A stretch of DNA of 64,000 nt from Clostridium sp. Marseille-P299 (GCF_900078195.1 NZ_FJVE01000007.1:2294001-2358000), one strand, 5' to 3'. Shown: positions 26,601 through 34,727, numbered from the stretch's first letter. A program made the numbers and translations. The notes: generated by a model not told the origin, from the sequence alone.

Positions 26601-27829
26601 GTTTGGTCCATGATTGATAACCAACGTAATTGAACTTTAGCCGCTGCTGACATTTGTTCAATCGAACCTTCAATGCCATATTTTTGAGCTGTTATAGCTA
26701 GGGATGATTGAGATATATCGATACCTAATCTACGCAATGGTTCAATTTCACCAGATAAACCGCTTTGTAACTTTTCCATCATCGTCTTAGTATCAACGTT
26801 AAACAACGATGCCATATCATTTCCCAACATTGTAAGTGATGTTGAAATATTGTAAGCAGTATCTGATACTAATCCCATAGAATCAGCCATTTGTGCAAAC
26901 ATAGCTTGATAATTTTTAACCATGTTTGGATCAAGTGAAAGATTATCTGAAATATCTTCTGCAAAATCATTAGCTTTGTTCATGAATGATATTGCATAAG
27001 ATTCTGCCATTGACGAGCCTATTTCATATCCTGCACTCTTTGCCGACGTTAGCCCTATTTTCTTCATAGATGTTTGGAATAGGTTAACAGTTTCCTCGTA
27101 GTTCATTGCTTTTTCAATTGAGCCACTGACAAGTCCAAACGCTCTTTTTAATGAATACAGCACAGCTGATAATTTCATTACTTTTGAAATTAAAGCACTT
27201 GAATATTTTTCTGCCCTATAATTTGCATCTGCATATTTCTTCATTGCATTTGTAGCATCTTTTACTGGACTTGATAACCCTTTCGAAACACTTCTTAAAC
27301 TGTTCCCTTTCCCAACTAAGCTAGCTAATGAGTTTGTGAGCCTTGTAATATCAGTAGATACAGTAGGGGCTTTTGAAAGTGTTGTTAATAGATTATTAAT
27401 CCCTGTTGCCAATGCAGGTAAATTGCTAATTGCACTAGATACACTTTTATTTCCTAGTTTAGAAATACTGCTAGATAGTCGACTTATACCATCTATTCCT
27501 TGTGATAAATTACTGGCACCATTAATACTATTAGTAAAATTTCTGATGGAATTAGATGCTTTATACAAAGATTCAGTGTCTACATTCCCTAACTTATCTA
27601 TGTTTTTAGCTAGCCTTGTAAAGTCGGATGTCTTGGTTGAACTTATGTTGCTCATTGAGCTTGACAATCTGTTTATTCCACCTGCAAGCTTATTTAACCC
27701 GTCTGCATTTATTCCACTAAGGCTATTTTCTACCCTAGACAACCTATCAATCATTTTATCTAATTGACTATTTGCTTTTTCTGCTTGCGCTTGTATTTGT
27801 ATCTCTAAACGATCAATTTCGTTACCCAT
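23627..27829 (-). CDS. Tail tape-measure protein
   Basis: The largest phage gene, 1400 residues. The N-terminal 230 residues are a coiled coil with repeated ISRLSSSISKLGN-like text; a TP901-type core around 230-420 contains MTTVAWGDMAKTIESPANQI-like text; hydrophobic membrane-spanning segments lie near residue 620-650 (GALVLLGTAIY). The C-terminus holds two copies of the GIHSPSVIFKGYGQNTVEGFN / GIHSPSRIFGEFGDYTVQGFN repeat. Such proteins fix tail length and enter the host membrane during DNA ejection. At roughly 1.5 angstrom per residue the tail would be near 200 nm, a rough estimate. It follows the chaperone genes, as is standard. Confidence 0.93.
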   Translation of the reverse strand: MGNEIDRLEIQIQAQAEKANSQLDKMIDRLSRVENSLSGINADGLNKLAGGINRLSSSMSNISSTKTSDFTRLAKNIDKLGNVDTESLYKASNSIRNFTNSINGASNLSQGIDGISRLSSSISKLGNKSVSSAISNLPALATGINNLLTTLSKAPTVSTDITRLTNSLASLVGKGNSLRSVSKGLSSPVKDATNAMKKYADANYRAEKYSSALISKVMKLSAVLYSLKRAFGLVSGSIEKAMNYEETVNLFQTSMKKIGLTSAKSAGYEIGSSMAESYAISFMNKANDFAEDISDNLSLDPNMVKNYQAMFAQMADSMGLVSDTAYNISTSLTMLGNDMASLFNVDTKTMMEKLQSGLSGEIEPLRRLGIDISQSSLAITAQKYGIEGSIEQMSAAAKVQLRWLSIMDQTTVAWGDMAKTIESPANQIRILRQQWDNLTRSIGNLFLPVLQTVLPYINGFLIALRNITDAFATMLGYELPDYSDTEIFTGVTGGIDSVGDSADDANESVKKLTKSVSKFDELNILNKNSGSSSSSGDAGSGIPGLDNEISNKTTNYLEKFNSEMDKVKNKAKELSEEIQPKLEWFIDKLGELTPLFLGIATGVGAYKLMNWFLDFGKSLSALSLGKTGAIALVIGALVLLGTAIYKAWEDANNARLDTMFGNIKLSAEELETVAKRIADNGTLDFVSHAKLEWEELADIEKSLDKKIETINKLNRKDQVGLELTEEEQGLYKQTIDEYISEVNSYVNQLEEATLISISLVVKDETTEQELIKSYSGYFDNIRKDVEEAAKKLQKATNEAWEDGLLELDEVKEIQELQAQLASIQKGLTDAQYRARAEVIKSELSGADLTKEAYASLTKELEELQKQYEKDYKENVAMELFTQASIKLEYELDKSTTQQEIDAAYAEYDKEVKAYSEGMKVDIDSFNMNINGFKVSTSIDALANATKQIDKDLASLLKSTEKGGSNEGEFVRYISEYASQLGKYSKSLGKEAAEGIQEFVDAAQPTKDQLEKIVKENTALGEAVPDSVSKGLASIYLAEAVTGNVESLYKLISTQIENTSQLEELAKIAQEQGVDIGDELLSGIRLGKVDLTTGFGGFVQSILEGAKPGIKTNSKTLGEETIYSFNSGITEKSPLSETGIQTWTNTVIRTARTGLGIKQGATKSDTFSNFAKYVMSGFNDYIADNGKTTETKMGTWAQTYIMKPFTEKMGIHSPSVIFKGYGQNTVEGFNNGISNNQSKSQGVIATWVSNISGWFKDKLGIHSPSRIFGEFGDYTVQGFNNSIEDGISSTTGIMDKWTTAITKSASGIRIDPLTLESNYKVNTSGISGFEDLTSNRTLTINTLKSSASSNGSGLDKEGLVNALVEALNQADIIAHISEREVFNSNRKMAKEYRNMTGRPAF

Positions 27830-27902
27830 AAGTCCATCACCATCTTTCTAATTTAAAAGTTGTAAATGGCACTCTGGGTGCTCTAATATGTAAAGAACGA
27901 GG

Positions 27903-28235
27903 TTAAAGTTCCCCGTTCAATTTATTTTCAAACTCCGTATTTGCAACACTAGCCCACATAGCAAATCTATCCTCATCAGATAGCTTGCTATTGTCATTTC
28001 CAAAAATCTCTAGTGGTTCACTTGGATATTTGTGGTTTTTAGAAAATGCTGCGCTAATAGCGTGGTTTACATATATTCCATTTAACCATGCTAGTTTGTT
28101 TTGTTGAGTTTGCTTCATTTTATGAGATTCTAAAAAGGGCTCTAACTTCTTAGGACTCAGCGTCCAAAAAACAGTATAATCAATATCAATACTAAGAGCT
28201 TGTGGAAGCCATACTTTATTGATTAAGTCCCTCAT
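27903..28235 (-). CDS. Tail assembly chaperone, downstream (T) part reached by -1 frameshift
   Basis: The open frame downstream of the first chaperone, 110 residues from its first ATG. It lacks a properly spaced ribosome site, and its frame stays open upstream past position 28315, overlapping the preceding gene in the -1 frame. A G-GGT-TTT slippery heptamer lies in frame at 28319-28325 near the end of the first gene. The expected product is therefore a fusion of the first 99 residues of the upstream protein to 138 residues of this frame, about 237 residues. This mirrors the lambda gpG/gpGT arrangement conserved in long-tailed phages, where both forms chaperone the tape measure during tail assembly. 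Confidence 0.8.
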   Translation of the reverse strand: MRDLINKVWLPQALSIDIDYTVFWTLSPKKLEPFLESHKMKQTQQNKLAWLNGIYVNHAISAAFSKNHKYPSEPLEIFGNDNSKLSDEDRFAMWASVANTEFENKLNGEL

Positions 28236-28258
28236 ACCCTCATATTTATTCAGATCAA

Positions 28259-28615
28259 TTACTGTTTGGTTGCTTTCTTGCGATCTTGAGGTACTTTCGG
28301 AGCTTTCGCTCCCTTGGAAAAACCCTCTAAGGCACCTATCTTCTCCATACTGTTAATATCCTCAATTAACGCATCGAGTAGTTCATAAATAGAACCACCG
28401 TTATTAATGTGAGCATCGATTTCATTTAATGCTTCATCAAAAGGTAATCCTGTGTAAAAACTAATCCCTTTAACAACGCTTGTAGCCAACTTTTCAGGGT
28501 CAAAAAATGAGCGCTCTATTAAAGCTAAAATTTTAATTCCTTGATCTTCTAGCTTTTGCGCATCCATAAATGATTTTATAACTGGCACTTTGTATTCATT
28601 TCCGTTGAGTTTCAT
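28259..28615 (-). CDS. Tail assembly chaperone (G-like)
   Basis: A 118-residue acidic helical protein beginning MKLNGNEYKVPVIKSFMDAQ, like the gp13/G-type chaperones of Firmicute siphophages, which coat the tape-measure protein before tail-tube polymerisation. AAAAGGAGAG precedes the ATG. Position between tail tube and tape measure is the canonical one. Most ribosomes end at its TAA; a share should slip at the heptamer at 28319-28325 and make the longer GT form. Confidence 0.85.
   Translation of the reverse strand: MKLNGNEYKVPVIKSFMDAQKLEDQGIKILALIERSFFDPEKLATSVVKGISFYTGLPFDEALNEIDAHINNGGSIYELLDALIEDINSMEKIGALEGFSKGAKAPKVPQDRKKATKQ
28319..28325 (-). promoter_or_regulatory. -1 programmed frameshift site (G-GGT-TTT)
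   Basis: In the reading frame of the G-like gene, codons 97-99 are GAG GGT TTT, so the heptamer GGGTTTT has the X-XXY-YYZ form with X=G, Y=T, Z=T. The -1 frame is open from here to the stop at 27903. Stem-loop candidates downstream were not folded. Confidence 0.82.
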
Positions 28616-28633
28616 AGAACTTCTCTCCTTTTC

Positions 28634-29035
28634 TTACGCTCCTGTTTTTTTAGTTCTTGTAATCGCAGTAGATCTAGCAATGACAATCTTCATTTCTTTA
28701 ACACCATTAACACCAGCACCAGTTGCATAAACTGTATGCTGGCCTTTCCATGCAAACTTAGTTCCACTTGCAAATTCTAAGGCGTAAAACTGTTCCTTCC
28801 CAGCAGTTGCAGCAACAGCATCATAATCTGTATCAGTATAATTTGCTGTAAACTCCATAGCGCCTGCGCTCTGCACACCTGGGATATTCGTTTCCATTGG
28901 GTCATCTAATGTTGTTGTATCAATCATTTCTGGTGGACCACCTAAATCCGGAAAGTCTTTAATAGGACACATTTTTGTTAAAGATGCTTCTGCTGTACCA
29001 CATTTAAGAACTGTTCCAATTGTATTTTCTGCCAT
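28634..29035 (-). CDS. Major tail tube protein
   Basis: A 133-residue beta-rich protein (MCPIKDFPDLGGPPEMIDTT, LDDPMETNIPGVQSAG, AMEFTANYTDTDYD) of the compact tail-tube class found in Firmicute siphophages. It would polymerise into the tail tube under the tape measure. AAGGAGG precedes the ATG. A hairpin with T-run lies just upstream (29055-29080). Position between the tail terminator and chaperone genes supports the call. Confidence 0.85.
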   Translation of the reverse strand: MAENTIGTVLKCGTAEASLTKMCPIKDFPDLGGPPEMIDTTTLDDPMETNIPGVQSAGAMEFTANYTDTDYDAVAATAGKEQFYALEFASGTKFAWKGQHTVYATGAGVNGVKEMKIVIARSTAITRTKKTGA

Positions 29036-29054
29036 GTATAAATACCTCCTTACA

Positions 29055-29080
29055 TAAAAAATAGAGCCATAATTGGCTCT
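29055..29080 (-). terminator. Intercistronic terminator/attenuator before the tail tube gene
   Basis: AGAGCC/GGCTCT stem with loop AATTAT, then ATTTTTT on the minus strand. It may adjust tail tube level relative to connectors or protect mRNA ends. Confidence 0.6.
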
Positions 29081-29083
29081 GTC

Positions 29084-29467
29084 TTAAAAAGTATCGGAAT
29101 TGCCGATAACCCTTGTATATCTTGCAATTATTCGGCATATCGTTTTATCACTTATATTTGTTACTTGCTGAGGTCCAAATGTTCTTTTGAACCCCATTGA
29201 TCTCATACTAGCATCACTTAGATTATGAATTTTCTTACCATCATTAAATGACGAATCACCTTTTGTATAAGTTGTAATTTCAATCATCGGTATAACCGCA
29301 TTCTCGTTATTATCCATATCTTCTGCTGTACTAGGATTATCCAACTGGTTAAAAAACAAATGTGGAAAATTTGGCGGAGTATCTTGATACGTAGTACTGG
29401 CACTAGAGCAAAGTGAAGCTACTGCATATTTAACTTTAGTAAAAATAATAGAACTTTTATCTATCAA
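29084..29467 (-). CDS. Tail terminator / tail completion protein
   Basis: A 127-residue protein in the place of the tail terminator (lambda gpU-like), between the HK97-gp10-like protein and the tail tube. It has alpha/beta text, VIPMIEITTYTKGDSSFNDG and RIIARYTRVIG, seen in such proteins. The start is TTG with AAGGAGG seven bases upstream, overlapping the preceding stop (TTGA). The role as tail-tube cap is inferred mainly from synteny. Confidence 0.72.
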   Translation of the reverse strand: MIDKSSIIFTKVKYAVASLCSSASTTYQDTPPNFPHLFFNQLDNPSTAEDMDNNENAVIPMIEITTYTKGDSSFNDGKKIHNLSDASMRSMGFKRTFGPQQVTNISDKTICRIIARYTRVIGNSDTF

Positions 29468-29961
29468 TTAAATACCTCCTTTGCTACCTTTTGTATTACT
29501 TGTTCAAGATCTCTTCCTGTTTCATACATAAAAGGCCTACTAGGCATTCCTTTAGTCCAATACCATTCACCATCTTTAAAGTAATACCATCCACTTTCTC
29601 CATGAGAATTAACATCATATTTCCAATTAACTAATGAAGTATCTGGATGTGGAGACTGACTTCCGATAACTCCTGTTCCAAACTCTACGTACACAGCCCA
29701 ATCACAGTCAGTATAAATATACCAAGTTGCACCTTCTGGGGAAGAACCGCCATACTCTGCCTTTATGCTAGATAATAGCTCACCGGTATAGATTGCATCT
29801 TTCTCAGACACTTTAACACGGGCAAGAGCAACCCCTTCTTCAGCTAATCTTTCAGCAAACTTCTTGCATTTATAATTTAAGTCCTCTTTGTACTTCTTGA
29901 CTTCTTTTATTGCATTGCGTACTTCAAATACTGATAACCCAAAGCTAATCTTCTTCGACAT
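29464..29961 (-). CDS. HK97 gp10-like tail/neck protein
   Basis: A 165-residue protein with the gp10-like pattern: an N-terminal helix (RNAIKEVKKYKEDLNYKCKK), TGELLSSIKAEYG, VYVEFGTGVIG and the closing PSRPFMYETGRDLEQVIQKV. The family is found at the head-tail joint or tail completion step of siphophages. AGAAGGTG precedes the ATG. Overlaps the tail terminator gene by 4 bp, so the two are translationally coupled. Confidence 0.85.
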   Translation of the reverse strand: MSKKISFGLSVFEVRNAIKEVKKYKEDLNYKCKKFAERLAEEGVALARVKVSEKDAIYTGELLSSIKAEYGGSSPEGATWYIYTDCDWAVYVEFGTGVIGSQSPHPDTSLVNWKYDVNSHGESGWYYFKDGEWYWTKGMPSRPFMYETGRDLEQVIQKVAKEVFN

Positions 29962-29963
29962 AA

Positions 29964-30380
29964 CTACACCTTCTTAACAGCGTACATGATATGATTAAGA
30001 CTTTTAGCCACTCGCTTAACTGTGTATTCCGGTTCAGAATTGGTTTCTCCACCAACCCCTATAATCGGTTTTGTATCAATCCATAATCGTGAAAACTCAT
30101 CAATTTCACACATTGTATCATGTGTTAATAATACCTTGTCATAATCAAGGCTTTTACCAAAGACATTGTTTTCAGTTTCACCTTTAGATGCAGATACATT
30201 AACATCAAATTCTCTTACCTCTGTATATCCTGATGTCGTTTCTCCTGTTTCAACAGGGACCTTTACTCCATCAATTTCTACATAGATGATGTCTCCGTTT
30301 TCATCTACCTCATAACCAGGAACGGACTCTCGATATAATGTATAGTAAATTTTTTTTTGATTTCTCTTTAAATCTCTCAT
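29964..30380 (-). CDS. Head-tail joining protein (head closure/stopper)
   Basis: A 138-residue protein, beta-rich, with KKIYYTLYRESVPGYEVDEN, VREFDVNVSASKG and DTKPIIGVGGETNSEPEYTV. Position and size fit the head closure (stopper) protein next to gp10-like genes. GGGGTGA lies upstream of the ATG. The DNA just upstream has CCCCTTGACG-like GC-rich text but no clear gene until 30453. Confidence 0.72.
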   Translation of the reverse strand: MRDLKRNQKKIYYTLYRESVPGYEVDENGDIIYVEIDGVKVPVETGETTSGYTEVREFDVNVSASKGETENNVFGKSLDYDKVLLTHDTMCEIDEFSRLWIDTKPIIGVGGETNSEPEYTVKRVAKSLNHIMYAVKKV

Positions 30381-30452
30381 GATGTCACCCCACCCCTTGA
30401 CGTTTTTCTCATGACATTACCCTTGCGACACAAGGTCACGTTTCCATCTTTT

Positions 30453-30779
30453 CTATAACACACCTACACACGGAACAATATCCGCCAAATAGCTTGACGG
30501 GATACCTGCATTTTCATATGTTCGGCTTACTCCATTCTCGTTATGAGATGTTTCTCCCTCTGCTCCTTGCTTGTTAAATAGATAAATGTATATTTGCTCT
30601 ATGTTATCAGCATACTGCGATAATGCTTTTTCTCTTTGTTGTTCATCGTGCCCGTAAGGATATCTTGCTTTAATCACTTTTCGCTCAGCCTGACTCCAAA
30701 ATAGCGAAAGCAGACTATCTTGACTAGAATCGTCTGCTTTCATACCTACTAACAATCTTAGCTTTTCATTGTCTGCCAT
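30453..30779 (-). CDS. Head-tail connector protein (gp6-like)
   Basis: About 108 residues, mostly helical (MADNEKLRLLVGMKADDSSQ, SLLSLFWSQAERKVIKARYP), matching small connector/DNA-packaging proteins (phage gp6-like) below the capsid gene. The start used is the ATG six bases after AAGGTG; a GTG and an ATG nine and six bases upstream are alternatives. It begins 11 bp below the stop of a 54-residue small gene. Confidence 0.75.
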   Translation of the reverse strand: MADNEKLRLLVGMKADDSSQDSLLSLFWSQAERKVIKARYPYGHDEQQREKALSQYADNIEQIYIYLFNKQGAEGETSHNENGVSRTYENAGIPSSYLADIVPCVGVL

Positions 30780-30789
30780 CGCCATCACC

Positions 30790-30954
30790 TTATTTCTTTT
30801 TAGGTTCTTTTACTTTTTCACCCTCTGAAGATTCAGTTTTTTCAACTTGGTGATCTTCTTCCTGATTATTAACTTCTTTTATCTCTTCCACCGGCACCTC
30901 TGCACCAGTGGGATAGATAACACCATTGTATTTAATAGCATGATCATATTTCAT
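30790..30954 (-). CDS. Short lysine/glutamate-rich phage protein after the capsid gene
   Basis: A 54-residue gene too short for usual thresholds. It starts MKYDHAIKYNGVIYPTGAEV and ends in a charged tail (EGEKVKEPKKK). The ATG is preceded by TTAGGAGGTG, and the gene fills the gap between major capsid and connector genes. Small proteins with 'KYNGVxYxxGxEV' text are common at this place in siphophages; their role is unknown. Confidence 0.8.
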   Translation of the reverse strand: MKYDHAIKYNGVIYPTGAEVPVEEIKEVNNQEEDHQVEKTESSEGEKVKEPKKK

Positions 30955-30967
30955 AAAGGTACACCTC

Positions 30968-32035
30968 CTAATAACACTTAATTACAAATGTTTCATCCAT
31001 TCTTTCATATGATGGCAAAGTGATTTCAGACGCTGTAGTCTTAGTGTGAACAGGGTCGTTAGTTGTTGTAACAGCAATGGCTACGCCAGTATTAACAATG
31101 GATACGTCTGCCTCTCCATTTCCTGCAAGAGTTCTTTCTTCTGGTGTTGTTCCATACCATGTATTTCCTAATGCACCATCTGGAAGCAATGTTGCAAATC
31201 CATCTGGGTAAAATCTCTGTGCAATTCCTGATTCATCCTTATATTGTTTCGCGTAAACAATAATACTGATTCCAAGTTCAGATTGGAATATTTCTTTAAC
31301 CCTTGCATCTGTCACAATCACTGTTGCGGTTGTGTTTTGAGCTAGAATATAATTTCTAATTTTAGTATTTTGCTTTAAATACCCCATTGTCTTTTTTGAC
31401 ACAAGCATATATGCTGGGCGAGTTCCTGTTAATTCCTCTACAGAATCAATAGCACTTGAAACGTCTCTCATTGGATCAGATGTAGTTACTGCATCCCACT
31501 TATCGGCTGACGTTGAAATTTCTAAAAAGTTGCTAGCCTTATAAATTCCATCTGGATCATAATTATAAGCATACGTTACTCCATCTGCCTGAATAGAAAT
31601 CTTAGGACTCCCATCTAATGGTGCAAGTAACTGCATTCTCATACGCTCTGGTACAACATCTGCTGCTTCAATTAAGGTGTTTGCATCATCGTAAATTCTT
31701 GACAACACTTCAGTTGCGTATGGATCAGATGTGTCTTGTACTCTCATAATTTCCTGCTCATCGGCTTCTTTTACAATCATAGATTCACGAAAGAATGCCA
31801 TCTCTGTTTCTTCCATCTTGAATCCAGAACGACTCCTAATTGTAGACACTGCATCGAAATTAGAAGGAGCTAACGATACTGGTAACCCTTTACTTGTCTT
31901 AATCCATTTTAAATCCAAACCATTTTTCTTTTTAGCTGGGAAAAGGGTTGCTCCCAAGTAAGGGATTTTATTACTTGCAACTTCTTTATGATTAATAGCA
32001 ATTGCTTTTGCGCTATACGCATCTCTAATATTCAT
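30968..32035 (-). CDS. Major capsid protein (lambda gpE-like)
   Basis: A 355-residue HK97-fold coat protein of the phage-lambda E type: LGATLFPAKKKNGLDLKWIK, the E-loop region with FRESMIVKEADEQEI, RMQLLAPLDG, PAYMLVSKKTMGYLKQN, SIIVYAKQYKDESG and the C-terminal strand SYERMDETFVIK. It builds the procapsid with the scaffold protein encoded just upstream. GAGAGGTAA lies before the ATG. Length and neighbours are as expected. Confidence 0.93.
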   Translation of the reverse strand: MNIRDAYSAKAIAINHKEVASNKIPYLGATLFPAKKKNGLDLKWIKTSKGLPVSLAPSNFDAVSTIRSRSGFKMEETEMAFFRESMIVKEADEQEIMRVQDTSDPYATEVLSRIYDDANTLIEAADVVPERMRMQLLAPLDGSPKISIQADGVTYAYNYDPDGIYKASNFLEISTSADKWDAVTTSDPMRDVSSAIDSVEELTGTRPAYMLVSKKTMGYLKQNTKIRNYILAQNTTATVIVTDARVKEIFQSELGISIIVYAKQYKDESGIAQRFYPDGFATLLPDGALGNTWYGTTPEERTLAGNGEADVSIVNTGVAIAVTTTNDPVHTKTTASEITLPSYERMDETFVIKCY

Positions 32036-32061
32036 TCTGTATTACCTCTCTTTCCAAATAA

Positions 32062-32391
32062 TTAATCAAATACAATGAGTGGCAATGCTGCTTTTACTTC
32101 TTCTGCAATCGTAATTCCAGCATTTTTATTACAATTAGCTGTATTTACACAAGCAAATGCTCTGATGAGTGTTCCATTTGGGTTGTCCTTTGTGACATCA
32201 CTTAATAAAATCCCGATAGCTGTAGCCCCTGCATTATCAATGGTTCCGGTTGCAGTAATTGGGTTGCCTGCTTTACAGATATTATTTGTAAATGCTGTAT
32301 CATCTAGAGTGATTGGTGTAAATAGTTCACCACCTAGTCTTCTTTTTAAAATCTCAGGTTGAGAATCATATGCTGTACTTTTATATTTCAT
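32062..32391 (-). CDS. Head decoration/capsid-stabilising protein
   Basis: About 109 residues, beta-rich and glycine/alanine-rich (PITATGTIDNAGATAIGILL, GTLIRAFACVNTANCNKNAG), in the position of the gpD-like cement protein between scaffold and coat protein. The start chosen is the second ATG, seven bases after AGGAGG; the first ATG touches the ribosome site. Function inferred from position and composition. Confidence 0.72.
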   Translation of the reverse strand: MKYKSTAYDSQPEILKRRLGGELFTPITLDDTAFTNNICKAGNPITATGTIDNAGATAIGILLSDVTKDNPNGTLIRAFACVNTANCNKNAGITIAEEVKAALPLIVFD

Positions 32392-32402
32392 TTTCATACC
32401 TC

Positions 32403-32972
32403 CTATAGATAATTTTCAATTCCTTTTTGTACGTCTGCGTTAGCCATAGATTTTCCTAATGTTTCAGCAATTTTTTCTGCTTCGGTCTTTAAATCGCTGT
32501 TTCCATCATCACTTTTTCCGCTACCACCTGGAGTTTCCTTTAATAAACCTTCTTTAACTTTTGATTCTGTAACTTCCTTCTGCTTATTGAGGATAGTTAC
32601 AAAATTAGAAGCTAATGATTTTGATGTTTCTAAATCGTCACTTACAATTCCGTCAATTAGATCCTTGTAATCATCTTCGGTAAGCCCTGCTCCACCGAAA
32701 ATAGCTTTTACCTCTGATTTATTAACCTGCTTTGTTAACTCTGCAATAATTTTATTTGAATCTTCGATAGCTTTATTCGCCTTCTCTAGCTCCGTCATAC
32801 CTTGCTGATTTAACTTGTCAAGTTCAGTTTGTAATTCATCTGTTTTATTCGCTTTATCACGAAACGGATCCACTTCAGTTTTTACCTGATTTAAATAGTT
32901 TGTGATTTGTTCTTCTGTAGGTGCCTCTATTCCGAAAGCAATTAAATTTTTCTTGGCTTGTTCACGTGTCAT
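32403..32972 (-). CDS. Phage scaffolding protein
   Basis: A 189-residue acidic, strongly helical protein with a central coiled coil (ANKTDELQTELDKLNQQGMT, EDSNKIIAELTKQVNKSEVK), a GGAGLTEDDYKDLIDGIVSD segment and a Gly/Ser-rich linker before the C-terminal helix. This is the gp20/DUF4355 scaffold pattern, needed to assemble the procapsid around the portal. AAAGGATATATT precedes the ATG. Confidence 0.88.
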   Translation of the reverse strand: MTREQAKKNLIAFGIEAPTEEQITNYLNQVKTEVDPFRDKANKTDELQTELDKLNQQGMTELEKANKAIEDSNKIIAELTKQVNKSEVKAIFGGAGLTEDDYKDLIDGIVSDDLETSKSLASNFVTILNKQKEVTESKVKEGLLKETPGGSGKSDDGNSDLKTEAEKIAETLGKSMANADVQKGIENYL

Positions 32973-33058
32973 AATATATCCTTTCTACCCACACTTTTTT
33001 ACGTTGTTCGCTCAACATTGGCTTGCCATTTACCGCATGACTGCATAATAAAAGAGCG

Positions 33059-33244
33059 TCAATAAAAACGTTTTCCGCTACTAGTTTTTCGCTCTGGCTC
33101 AATTTTCTTACATGGTGTTGTTTTAATCTCTTTAGTCTTAATGTTTAGCACGTTTATGTTTCCACATCTTGGACATTTGATTGATGTATTACCATCTGTC
33201 TCAGCTAATTTTCTATCGCATTTTTTGCAACGAAAGTCAATCAA
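33059..33244 (-). CDS. Com-like zinc-ribbon protein
   Basis: About 61 residues with the Com/rubredoxin-like knuckles CKKCDRKLAET and CPRCGNINVLNI. In Mu, Com binds mRNA and activates translation of mom; the many Com-like genes in Firmicute phages are of unknown use. The frame starts with two GTG codons overlapping the portal gene; a TTG start eight bases after AAGGTGG, giving MIDFRCKKC, matches relatives better. Confidence 0.75.
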   Translation of the reverse strand: MIDFRCKKCDRKLAETDGNTSIKCPRCGNINVLNIKTKEIKTTPCKKIEPERKTSSGKRFY

Positions 33245-34706
33245 TATTTCCACCACCTTCCGTTGTAGAATTTGTTTTACTCATTTGTAGTTCTCTATTG
33301 AATTGCTCTTCGCTTTCAGCTTTAAGTTCTGCATCCGTTTTATATTTTGCATCTAAATATTCCTTAGACTGTACGTATACTTTTTCTGGATCGCCCCATA
33401 AGTCACAAGTTTTAATAGCAATCTTTGGATGAATTCCTTTTTCAAGTAGATAAATCAACGCTTGTGCTTTTACTAGCATGTTATCAGTTTTGTTTCGAGT
33501 TACTTTCACATCAATATCTTGAAGTTTAAGCTTAATGGATGAGCTTCCCAACGTGTTTAATGTATATAATGCAATACGAAGGAATTGCTTTTCCGAACGA
33601 ACAAAAATAGGTTCATCCAATTTTGCCCTCTGCTCTGCAAAATCCCATCCATTACGAAGATATACGGCTTGACCAGTATCTCCACCAGTGTTTTGCTCTC
33701 GATTTGGCATCCCCTCAATAATCAGTATGTTTTTATACACGTCATCTTTGGCTATCTGCGTTTGATCTTGTTTAAGTTCACTAGTTATCATACTCACATC
33801 AGCTTGTACTCCCTGTTGAGCTTTGACTTTAATAGCACCTAGCTGGCACATTTCCAAGAACTTATTTTCATCAATATCACAGTTAACAAACTTCATAAAT
33901 GCTTGAACAAATTGTTCTATACCATCGATTCTATTAGCTTGTATTTTATTGAGTGTATCTAGCATACTAATCACTATTTCAATATCACTTAATCGTCTCG
34001 AATTATTTGGATATTCAATTACTGGAATTTTAAAGAAACCATTTACCTTTGTTTTTGTAATATCGATTTTAGAATTTTCAATTTCATAATACCATTTATC
34101 TGTGTAACAAATATATCGATTTCTACCTTCAGTTGTTCGAATCTGTTGTACTGACATCAAAGGTTTATTTCCATTGCGACTAGAATAAACAATGAAAACA
34201 TCCTTTGGATTTAGTGTGTTAATTTCAAATGGAGTATCATCCACACCTTCCACCCAAACAAATCGGTAAGCGGTACCGCAAATAGATTGCCACTCACCTA
34301 ATTCAATGTCGTATGCGGATTTATCAATGGTCGACATTAAATCATTTAAATCATCTACCATCTTTGTTATATTCTCATCGTCTTTGCGGCTCACATATTG
34401 CACCGGCTCACCGAAATTCTGTGCTGTCATGAATCTTACTATTTCTAGAGCATGATTCTCCACAGTACGGTTGTTAATCTCAGGTCTTACAACTTTTTGT
34501 CGATACAGAATCGGTTGATCACCTCTGTAATATCGGTCCAAGTAATTTATTTCTCTTCGATTCTGCCAATGTATAGCCAGTGCTTTCCCCAGTTCTTCGA
34601 CTATATTGTCAGCATTAATTTGCTCGGCAGAACTATAGATAATTTTTCGACCAAAGTTTCCTCTGCAAACATCTATAAACGATATTCTATTTTTTTCAAA
34701 ATCCAT
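33237..34706 (-). CDS. Portal protein (SPP1 gp6-like)
   Basis: A 489-residue portal of the SPP1 Gp6 family: NYLDRYYRGDQPILYR, NRTVENHALEIVRFMTAQNFG, a stem region DTLNKIQANRIDGIEQF and the C-terminal crown with the acidic-Asn tail. Twelve copies form the DNA gate of the capsid and dock the terminase. AAAAAGGTG precedes the ATG. A Mu-F/SPP1 gp7-like minor head protein normally follows the portal; none is present here, only the Com-like mini-gene. The gene is separated from terL by the inserted plus-strand block. Confidence 0.92.
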   Translation of the reverse strand: MDFEKNRISFIDVCRGNFGRKIIYSSAEQINADNIVEELGKALAIHWQNRREINYLDRYYRGDQPILYRQKVVRPEINNRTVENHALEIVRFMTAQNFGEPVQYVSRKDDENITKMVDDLNDLMSTIDKSAYDIELGEWQSICGTAYRFVWVEGVDDTPFEINTLNPKDVFIVYSSRNGNKPLMSVQQIRTTEGRNRYICYTDKWYYEIENSKIDITKTKVNGFFKIPVIEYPNNSRRLSDIEIVISMLDTLNKIQANRIDGIEQFVQAFMKFVNCDIDENKFLEMCQLGAIKVKAQQGVQADVSMITSELKQDQTQIAKDDVYKNILIIEGMPNREQNTGGDTGQAVYLRNGWDFAEQRAKLDEPIFVRSEKQFLRIALYTLNTLGSSSIKLKLQDIDVKVTRNKTDNMLVKAQALIYLLEKGIHPKIAIKTCDLWGDPEKVYVQSKEYLDAKYKTDAELKAESEEQFNRELQMSKTNSTTEGGGNID

Positions 34707-34727
34707 ATAATCACCTTTTTCTGCACG

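Noticed and set aside
29055..29080. Hairpin before the tail tube gene as an operon end
   Set aside because: Genes continue on the same strand with normal spacing; it is more likely an attenuator than a full operon boundary.
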